From Zoroaster sp. YZ-2022 (lineage: Eukaryota > Echinodermata > Asteroidea > Forcipulatida > Zoroasteridae): a DNA stretch of 64,000 bases. Under the pieces are notes generated by a model. That model worked only from the letters and a program-made list of their open reading frames with translations. It made no database searches and was not told the origin of the DNA. The stretch lies in NCBI GenBank assembly GCA_029582265.1, contig CM055823.1, forward strand, positions 26,338,569 through 26,402,568. Reading direction: 5' to 3'. Both the position numbers and the translations under genes were made by a program. This document shows, in pieces, positions 55,250 through 64,000 of the stretch (the first letter of the stretch is position 1; every line of letters starts with the position of its first letter).

Positions 55250-55500
55250 CGCAAAGAAAAACCGTTCGACCCCTTGATAAGAAATTTGAGAGTAAACCAC
55301 TTACTAAACCTTACTATAATCAATCGAAACCGGCACCAAGCAGCCAACAACGTGTACCATATCCACATAATACGTACAATCAATACCCAAGGTCAACAGA
55401 AACTCGAAGTTGTTTTATTGCCATAAAACTGGCCACCTTTGCACGAAACTGTAGGAGTAGACCGCAAAATGTTGCACAAGTAGCGAGTATCATAGCTTCG

Positions 55501-57640
55501 GCACTGACAAATTTCGCTGGCCCTAGTGACGTTTCACAAATGCCTAAATCTGCGCCGAATGCGTTTGGACCTAATGCTTTATGCCAACCGCAGGTAGAGA
55601 ATCACCAGTTTGAAAAAAATTGCATGCATGATGACACCAACTATACTAAAACAGTGTTGCTCACAAATGGTATAGTCGATCTTAAATGTGGTCACCAATT
55701 GGCAGTAATGAGTGCTGCATGCGGAGACAAAATCCAACAGGTATGCCAGTGACTGAAGGAATTGTCAATGGTAACCGCATAAAAGTATTGCGAGACTCTG
55801 GTTGCAGCGGTGTCGTAGTAAAACAGGGTTTGGTGTTGGCTACACAAATGACAGGCGAAGAAAGGCACTATGTGCTCATTGATCGCACAGTTCGCAAAGC
55901 ACCAATAGCTAAAATACGTGTGAACACCCCATACTATACTGGCGATTGTTTAGCACTCTGCCTACGCGATCCTATATATGATGTGGTCATAGGAAATATT
56001 GATGGAGTTAGGGCACCAGACGACCCAGACCCTAATTGGTTCGAAAAGTCGATCAAAGCAAACTCAAGTGTGGAATCACGAACTAACTTGATCTCGGTAA
56101 ATGTAGTTGAAACGCGAGCTCAGAAAATTACTAGAGAAAAACCAGTTAAAAAACTACTAGTTCCAGACCAGATACCTGAGATAGATAATACCCAGATTAA
56201 AGCAGAACAACAGTCTGATCCATCTCTTGAACAAATCAGAAAACTAGCAAATGATAAACTAGAGAAACGAACACGTAATGGATCACGAAGTGCTTTCTTC
56301 TGGACAGAAGGAATATTATATCGTGAGTTCGTAGCCCCTAATCATAATTTTGGACAACCTTTCACACAATTAGTAGTTCCTTCTAAGTTCAGATGTTATG
56401 TAATGAAAATTGCACACGAAACAATACTTGGTGGACACCAAGGTGTAAAGAAACCCTAGATCGCATTCTCACTAGTTTCTTTTGGCCAGCCATCCAAGCG
56501 AGGTTACCAGATTTTGTCGCTCTTGCGACATATGTCAACGAACAGTTCATAAAGGCACACCCAAAGGTTCCTTTGGGTAAAATGCCCTTGATAGATGTCC
56601 CATTTCAAAGAGTAGCTGTAGATCTAGTTGGGCCCAATCCACCCTATCTCTCGGAAAAGAGAAATCGCTACATACTTACCCTAGTTGATTATGCGACACG
56701 CTATCCCGAGGCCATCCCACTTCGAAACATAGACACACCATCAGTCGCAGAAGCACTAGTCGATATTTTTACGCGCGTAGGAGTTCCTCGCGAAATCCTC
56801 ACCGATCAAGGCACGCAGTTTACATCCGACCTCATGCATGAAGTAAGTCGCTTATTATCAATTCGACAGCTCACCACAACGCCCTACCATCCGGCATGCA
56901 ATGGACTGGTCGAACGTTTTAACGGCACATTAAAGCAGATGTTAAACGTCATGCGCTGAACGCCCCCGCGACTGGGATCGTTATATTGGGCCCCTCCTCT
57001 TCGCTTACCGCGACGCACGGAACGAAAGTAACGGATTTTCGCCATTTGAACTGCTTTATGGACGTACTGTCCGTGGCCCAATGTCCATTTTGAAAGAACT
57101 GTGGACTGGAAATAAAAACGAAAACGAAGATGTACGAACCGAGTATCAATACGTTGTAGACCTGCGAGAGCGAATAGAACAAACATGCAAAATAGCACTA
57201 GACGCACTTTGCAAGTCGTCAGAGCGTTACAAGCGTCTGTATGATCGAAAAACTAAAGTTCGTAGTTTCAAAATCGACGATCTAGTTCTATTACTTCTGC
57301 CAACTGATCACAATAAGCTATTGTTACAATGGAAAGGCCCATTTCGTGTTGTTGAGTCCATAGGTCCGGTAGATGTTCGTATAGATCTCAATGGAAAAAC
57401 AAAGGTGTTCCATGCCAATATGGCAAGCGTTACATTCCGCGTACCGATACCGTAAGTACTGCTAGCTACTGTAGACACAATAGATTCATGTGATATTTTC
57501 AACATGTATGCGTCTCTATAATCGAATGCGAGCCAGAAAGTTCCGAATATGAACCTCCAGAAACTCGATTCGATAACGAAGACATTCTTGAACTTCCTCT
57601 TTGGAAGCAAAAGAAACCGTCGATGACGTCACGATAAGCA
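55501..57640 (+). pseudogene. Gmr1-like element, right copy: protease and integrase
   Basis: Same domains as the left copy: DSG protease motif, DVVIGN, HHCC zinc-binding region, and D-D-E integrase core (DLVG, TDQGTQF, VERFNG). At least three frameshifts split it into pieces at 55540-55752, 55686-56459, 56393-56959 and 57081-57455. Here the core region around ILTLVDYATRYPE is in frame where the left copy is broken, and other places are the reverse. Integrase precedes RT as on the left. Confidence 0.85.
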
Positions 57641-57789
57641 CCATGCTATCAACTGACCAAATCACACAGAAACCAAACGGTTACTTGGTAACTACCGCGA
57701 CGTGTTAACCGACCTTCCCGGTTCGACTACACTCGGTAGTCATGCGATATCAAAGTTACGACAGATCAACCTATTCGTAGCAAGCCGTA

Positions 57790-58995
57790 TCCCATGCCAT
57801 TTGCACTAGTCGATACCGTAAAACAAGAAGAAGTCGATAATATGATTCGAATGAATATCATCGAAAGATCGGAATCGGCATACGCGTCACCAATTGTACT
57901 AGTTAAAAACCTGACGGCACAAATAGGTTCTGCGTTGATTTCAGAAAGTTAAACAGAATAACGATTTTCGATGCAGAGCCGATTCCAAATCAGGAACAAA
58001 TTTTCTCACGATTATCTAAAGACCACTATTTTACTAAATTAGACCTAACTAAAGGATATTGGCAAGTACCAATGAAACAAGAAGCTAAAAACAAAACTGC
58101 ATTTATCAGTCCTACTGGCCTCTATCAGTTTAAGACAATGCCATTCGGCCTCATCAATGCTCCTGCAACATTTAGCCGTGTTATGAGAAAACTCATCAAG
58201 GACATGCAGTACGTTGACAACTATATTGATGATATCTTAGTACACACACAATCATGGGAATCACACATGCAAACACTGTCTGAATTGTTACGAAGACTGA
58301 AGAAAGCAGGACTCACTGCGAAACCAAGTAAATGCTTAGTAGGCATGGAAAGTATCGAATACTTGGGCCACATCGTAGGCAAAAGTCAGCTGTCGCCTCA
58401 ACAGAACAAAATAACAAAAATTCAGAATGCACCTAGACCAGTAACAAAGAAACAACTACGCTCGTTCCTCGGATTATCCGGTTACTATCGTCGATTTATT
58501 CCGAACTACGCTGCGATAGCCGCTCCATTGACGGACAAAACTAGAAATAGCGAACCTAATAAGATAAACTGGAACGAAAGTCAGCAGTTAGCCTTTGAGA
58601 AACTTAAGTACAGTCTCGCTTCCTCACCCATACTAATGCTGCCAGATTTTGACAAAGGGTTTATATTGCGCACTGACGCGTCAGATCTAGGAATTGGAGC
58701 AATGCTTTTGCAAGACCACGGCGAAGTTTCCTTTCCTGTTGCTTATGCGAGTAGAAAGCTTCTTATGCGCGAGCGAGCTTATGCATGTATTGAAAAGGAA
58801 TGTCTAGCCCTCGTGTGGGGAGTTCACAAATTTCAGAACTACCTATATGGAAAAGAGTTTATTGTAGAAACTGACCATCAGCCACTTGCGTACTTACAGA
58901 AAGCTAAAGTAGCAAATGCTCGTTTGATGCGATGGGCGCTATTTACAAACCCCACCGCATACGTATTATTGCAATCAAAGGCTCCGATAATGTAG
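57790..58995 (+). pseudogene. Gmr1-like element, right copy: RT and RNase H
   Basis: A 307-aa uninterrupted frame (58072-58995) covers the RT palm from FISPTGLYQFKTMPFG through YIDDIL to the RNase H motifs RTDASDLGIGA, IEKECLA and ETDHQPLAYL. The N-terminal RT part (about 57790-58071) is separated by a base lost near 57907. It ends at a TAG about 115 bp before LTR3, so there is no room for an env gene. This is the best-preserved enzyme frame of the two elements. Confidence 0.85.
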
Positions 58996-59111
58996 GCGCC
59001 GACTTCCTCAGTAGAAATGTTGAATATAGTTAAGGAAAAATAAATAAAAATAAAATAAAAATAAAAAAATAAAAAAAATGTGATACATTTTCTTTAAAAC
59101 AGGGAGTGAAT

Positions 59112-60518
59112 TGTCACGATAGTTCCACTAAATTTCTGGTTGTTTTAAACAAAGTAAGATTTAGTTGCGCAATTGTCGTTTTTCACCCCTAGATAGATAA
59201 TCAATAATCGATAACTGTCAATCGCGACGTTCGGCCAATGCCGTGTAAGGTGAGGTCACGCCAGCTAATCAAGTGGCAGTCCCCACAAAAACCTCAAACT
59301 GTTACGTCTTATGTTATTGTTACCGGCCATGGGTTTTGTTCACAACAATACATCAGGTGATTGATTAAAAGAGTAGTGTTTTATATTAAAAGATCGAAGG
59401 GGATGTGATGACGGGGTGTGTGTTAGAGTGGGAGAACGAAATCCGTTTGTTGAGAGTGAAGACGTGAGAGATAAGAGGGTGCTTGATGACCAGAATCAAC
59501 GACCAGCAACCTTAAACTCAGGAGGTTGAGTTGATAATCACAATTCGGTTAAATCTGTACCGAATTGTCCCGATCTTGACCCTTTGGCAACATTCAGTGC
59601 CAAAGCTGCAGTCACCGACAACAAAAATCTGTCCAGATCACAGCAACCCTCAACCAAGCAAAACACCCAACCGAAACAAATCCCGTAAGTATATTAAGAA
59701 AGATTGTTAAAATTTGAGATAATTATATAGATTGACATTATGTGTTGTAATTGCCAAAACATGTCGGTTAGTCACTTAAAATTGATGCGAGTTTTAATCA
59801 TTGTAGACAAGTTGAACTTATCAGTAATTAAGATTATTTAAATGAAATATATGGCCAGAGTCTATGAAGGATTTTGGATTATTCTATATTTTAGATGGCC
59901 ATTGGTAGCGGTCCCGAGGTATGAGTGCCCCTTTTTACCCTGCCGTGAAAGACGACGAAGTTACTGAGGCAGCCAGTCATCAGATCCATATAGACGCCTG
60001 CAGTAAAGTAACCAAGGCAGCCAGTCATTGATTTAACTATATTTAACTATATTACGGTATATTATGTAACGTTGAAAAGCAACGTATTCCTCCGGAGTGA
60101 GGTCTGGAAACTTTAAAACCATAGCTTAATACATTCATCACGGTAACCAAGAAACATATAATTGAGTCAATAAGAATTATTACTTGAAAGAAAACCTTAT
60201 ATGGAGTGTCGTGGCCGAGCGGTCTAGCGCACCGAACTCAAGTTCTGGTGTTTCCAGCAGCAGGGTGTGAGTTCGAGCCCGGTCGTGACACTTGTGTTCT
60301 TGAGCAAGGTACTTAACCATAATTGCTTCGTCCTTCGGATGTGACAAATAGAGTGACTATTTTGTAGTTTAAATAATTATTTCCTTCATATTCAAAATTG
60401 TAAATAGTGTAAATATTATAATATAATGTTCATGAAAGCATAAGAATTGTGTCCATGTTTTCCCTCATTTGTGTTTGCGTTTGTAAGTAATTCTATTGGA
60501 CCGGGCTCACCACCATTA
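59112..60518 (+). mobile_element. LTR3, 3'-truncated
   Basis: Starts TGTCACGATAG like LTR2 and runs collinear with it until ACCATTAG at 60518, about 40 bp short of the expected end, where segment D copy 2 begins. It contains the SINE head at 60205-60346 with intact box A. Confidence 0.85.
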
Positions 60519-63170
60519 GGGCAATACACCCTAAGATAGCACAATTTATTTATTTATTTTATTTTGCCATGGAAATTCACTTGGGATAATATTGTTGCAT
60601 TCCCCACTATCGTGGGTCAACAAAATAATAGTCGGACACAAACTTTGTTGTGACAATCTCAATCAATGGGGTTGGTTTATTATTAACATCACTATTTAAC
60701 AATGGCACTAGTAACATGTATGACAGGAGTGGTAGCGTATAGGTACATGTCAATAGTTAAACTTATATACTTGTGCTAAGTTCCGAATAGGGTGTACGAA
60801 TACCAACTATTGGGTAAAGTCAGTGGGGACCATCGTTCGTTCATGCGGCTTGTCACTGGGCATACGGTACGGGCACTGCTATACCGAGAGACGGGCGGCT
60901 GGTCTGTCTCTACGATGGGGACCACCGGGGCTTGACTACACGGGGTGTCAGGACGGGGCCAGAGTGTGTATCAGACCGCATTAGCTATATGTAGGCGAAC
61001 CAATGGCCATATCGACGCACGGCACCATTGGTTCAACGAACGAGGCACTGCACCGTAATAGTTTGGTATATCGCACTGTCATGGATCGGATCGAGTCGCT
61101 CAGATATCATTTGGAACCGCACTTGGCCGAGATCAGGAAATCTCGGGGATTAAATAGAAATCTGGGGCCTAGAAATGAATAAAACATTAGCCTAGTTTAG
61201 CGTCTTAGCCAATAAGAAGCTTGCGCTCCGCGTCTAAGGGCAGATAGAAACGTGTGTAAAATCAGAGTATACAACGGGTCCTTGTTCCATATAAGGTAAG
61301 GTATTTGACGAAAGTGAAGTGATCGACAACTTAGAAAGGAGGGCGTGTTCAAGGGGAAAATGCTTACCGGGCATGTTAAGCTATTTGCTTGGATGCTAAG
61401 CTATTACTGCATGAGGGGAACAGCGGCTGTGCTTGGGTAAGGAGCACTACACGCGGGCCACGGCTAATGACTGAGCGGGACTGTTTGGCCGTGGTTCACC
61501 CACGAACCGTGTTCTGTGAATTGGGTGGACTCGAGGAAAGTATTCGGAAAATAGACTAAGTCAAGGACGGCTCCAAGCCACCACGTGGCGGGAGGGTGGC
61601 ACGCACGCAAGGCTCTCGCTGGTGTTGCATTATGCGTATTGCGTTGGCGCTGGATATGCATGAGCAAAAAGTAGCGTCCTTGTATGGATTGCATATTCAT
61701 AGCGGACAATCGAGGGTCCGGGGAAACAACCTGGGACTTAGACTGCTTGAAATTGCATCGTAAGCAAAATATTGGAAGTGGAAGAAGTGAAATCGAGGGT
61801 GCTAATATTTGTCAAAAATCAAAGGGTAAGATTCGTAACAATATGTATTCTTGGTTCAAGACTGCATTTGTGTTTTTGATAAACTGATCCAGTGGTTCAA
61901 GTGTGAAGTGATAGCGGTTCGTGTAGTGATGGCGCCCTCTTGCGGCGATGATTGTATATCTCATAGAATCACAGTGTTCAGAAGGAAAACTTCCTCCATG
62001 AACTAACTAGGGATATTGTCGATTTTAAGTCGTTGTACTAAGGATGTTTATTTTCGGTTATTTCGGGATCCGGATACCAGAAATTGTAAATCTTCTGATA
62101 CCCGGTTACAATTTTGTACAAAATGTATAAAATAACCAATATGAACACAGGTTTCTCCTGTTTTATTACAGTCATAATAAAATGTAGACTTACTGTAATA
62201 ATTACCCCCCACCTTCTATTTTAAAAACGACTTGTAGCACCCCTATTCCCCCACACTTCGTTAACAAAATATCAGAGACTTCCTGCTACACATGGATCAG
62301 GGAATTTTTATTTTTATTTATTATTATTTTTTTTTTGGGGGGGGGAAAGAGTTGGCATATTTTAAAGTCCAATTTCCCCCATTTCTTTAAAAAATACGTA
62401 AGGGCTGGGTGGTTGCTACATGTTAGGTGTTATAAGAGATGGGGGGGGGGTAAAGCACTCGGGGATGAAGGGGTTTGGTTCCTTATTTCTAAGTAAGATT
62501 AACACAATCATCAGCTTTGCTGCAAGTATGTTTTAAAGAAATTTCACAATTTTATTATTTTTGAATTAACAATTCTTCAACATTATCTGTAGCCTACTAC
62601 AGCTACAGCCAATGGAATAATATAGGTGGTCCCATGGTACAAAATACGCTTCCTGAAGTAGTCGGTTTGTGTTTTACTGAAGATTAATTGGTTTATTGAA
62701 GATCACGGAAGATAATTGCGAAGAATAAATGGATGGTGCGAAAGTATGCTGAAGTACATGTATACGGAAGGTTTTGCTGTAAAACAACAACAATAAAATA
62801 TGATTTAGTAAAATAACCTAAAAAGGTGAAAAGGAATAAACTATCATCTATAAACTAATTGAACCAAGCGAAAAACATACAAAGGCCTACATAAAATTAT
62901 AAGGGATCAGACACAGCAAAGATAAATTGAACCATAGAGCAAGGGGTTGAACACTCCCTAGTGGCTGTGTATAACTTCATGCTGTGTACACTGTACACAT
63001 TGGGCCTACACAAAATGCATACAATAATATGAACACTCCTTTCAGAGTTGAGAAAGTAAATCGTCTGTTTGGGGAACATTCTACCTTATAATAAAACAAA
63101 ATAGGATTAATTAAATCTACAGTAATTAATAATTGAAATTAAGCAAAATGTGCACTTACTACGCTGGGGG
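60519..63170. repeat. Segment D, copy 2
   Basis: Collinear with 45014-47688. It begins GGCAATACACCCTAAGATAG and so includes about 70 bp of module E host sequence, and ends CTACGCTGGGGG. Beyond 63170 the sequence is unlike anything else in the window, whereas copy 1 runs into LTR1. Confidence 0.75.
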
Positions 63171-64000
63171 TTCTGCAGAAAAAAGGGTAAAATTCTTGGA
63201 GTATTTGGCGAAACGGTGTGGCAGAGTAGTATAAACAGAACAAAAGTGAAGGTCCTACCTACTTAAAATTTTTCTTAATGTGACACTTGAAAAATAATGC
63301 CCATGACAAGGATGGTGTACAGTGTCGTGTTCTTTTAATGGTGTAACATAAACCCTGAAAAGATACAAAAATGCAAATTCCATATAAATACTATGCCTTG
63401 GAATGTACCAATTGAGCAAAGAAATTTATGATAAGAAGTTGTAATGATCTCAGAAATAAATCTCAAGTAAAGGAAAATCAAATAGAAATAATAATGCAAT
63501 TAACCATTAACAAGTAGTTAAGTTAATGTTGTTCCAAAATGTGCAAGGCAAGTGATTGCTCTAACTTGAACTTAAGGTAAACAACAAAACCTTGGTCAAA
63601 ATGCATCGAACATTTCTATATTAAAGTTAAGAAAGTTTGGATAAATAAATGAGCAACGCGATAAAAGAGTAAATAAAGAATATAAGAAAGTCTAATTATA
63701 CACTTTCAGAATATCAGTAGAATAAAACACAGTGGCAATGCAAGTTAACTAGTCAAGGTCCTTAGATAAAGAAGCACACAAATAGCCAGCCTTTGTGCAG
63801 TAAAACACAGGTGAATACATAATCATTAAAACATAAGAAAACCCAACTATATAAACCCTTCTCTAGCACACTACAGTAAACAATTGCCCAACCTGTAAAA
63901 AGGGTGATGTAGCAGTGATGGCATATCAATTACTTAAATCAACTCAACCATCACTGTACGCCATATGCACCATATCGATAAACAATGCTATGCAGCATGG
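63171..64000. other. AT-rich intergenic, nothing recognised
   Basis: Unique AT-rich sequence with no long open frame, SINE, LTR or finger homology. It may be the original right flank of segment D. Confidence 0.5.

Noticed and set aside
58996..59111. A third ORF (env) after RNase H
   Set aside because: Only about 115 bp lie between the stop codon and LTR3.

Overview
The window is eukaryotic and repeat-rich: AT-rich spacer DNA, tRNA-derived SINEs, LINE, Penelope-like and LTR retrotransposons, many small inverted-repeat elements, and no bacterial-style operons. It most likely comes from a deuterostome invertebrate. The best clue is an LTR element with Ty3/gypsy-type domains but a copia-like order (integrase before reverse transcriptase), the Gmr1-like lineage described from deuterostomes. 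Echinoderm is my leading guess, at low confidence; nothing here fixes the species.

Left part (1-4.4 kb): a 32-bp GATC-rich minisatellite, a SINE pair nested in an older element, a 12-bp-TIR element and two near-perfect palindromes. From 4.4 to 45 kb the window is a tandem cluster of six C2H2 zinc-finger loci, all on the minus strand and built from near-identical 84-bp finger units with no KRAB, SCAN or BTB part. Call them Z1 (7.3-9.1 kb), Z2 (16.8-18.4), Z3 (24.1-25.7), Z4 (28.4-30.4), Z5 (35.7-37.1) and Z6 (42.3-43.0). Each sits in a duplicated unit with shared 3' and 5' flanks. Z1/Z3 lie in a 5.2-kb direct duplication, Z4/Z5/Z6 share one 3' flank type, and Z2/Z6 share their 5' flank and start region. 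Z2 and Z4 have the longest intact frames (15 and 18 fingers), Z1 and Z5 are shorter, Z3 and Z6 are frameshifted. Array edges hold decayed fingers.

Mobile DNA inserted into these units can be dated against uninterrupted sister copies in the same window: a CR1/L2-like LINE (39172-41173, 5-bp TSD), a Penelope-like fragment with a hammerhead-like motif (43395-44026, 12-bp TSD), a 2.75-kb inverted-repeat element with minisatellite ends (30791-33539, 8-9-bp TSD), a 117-bp retro-insert (13-bp TSD) and several SINEs.

Right part (45-64 kb): a 2.7-kb segment (D1, D2) occurs at both ends of a 13-kb block made of two Gmr1-like elements sharing one LTR, with three LTR copies in total. The left element's gag end is replaced by four inverted, reordered pieces of gag, protease and RT joined at short microhomologies. 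The Gag resembles the proposed progenitor of the vertebrate SCAN domain, so both ingredients of SCAN zinc-finger proteins lie in this window, unfused. Every retroelement frame is broken at least once, and none is intact end to end.
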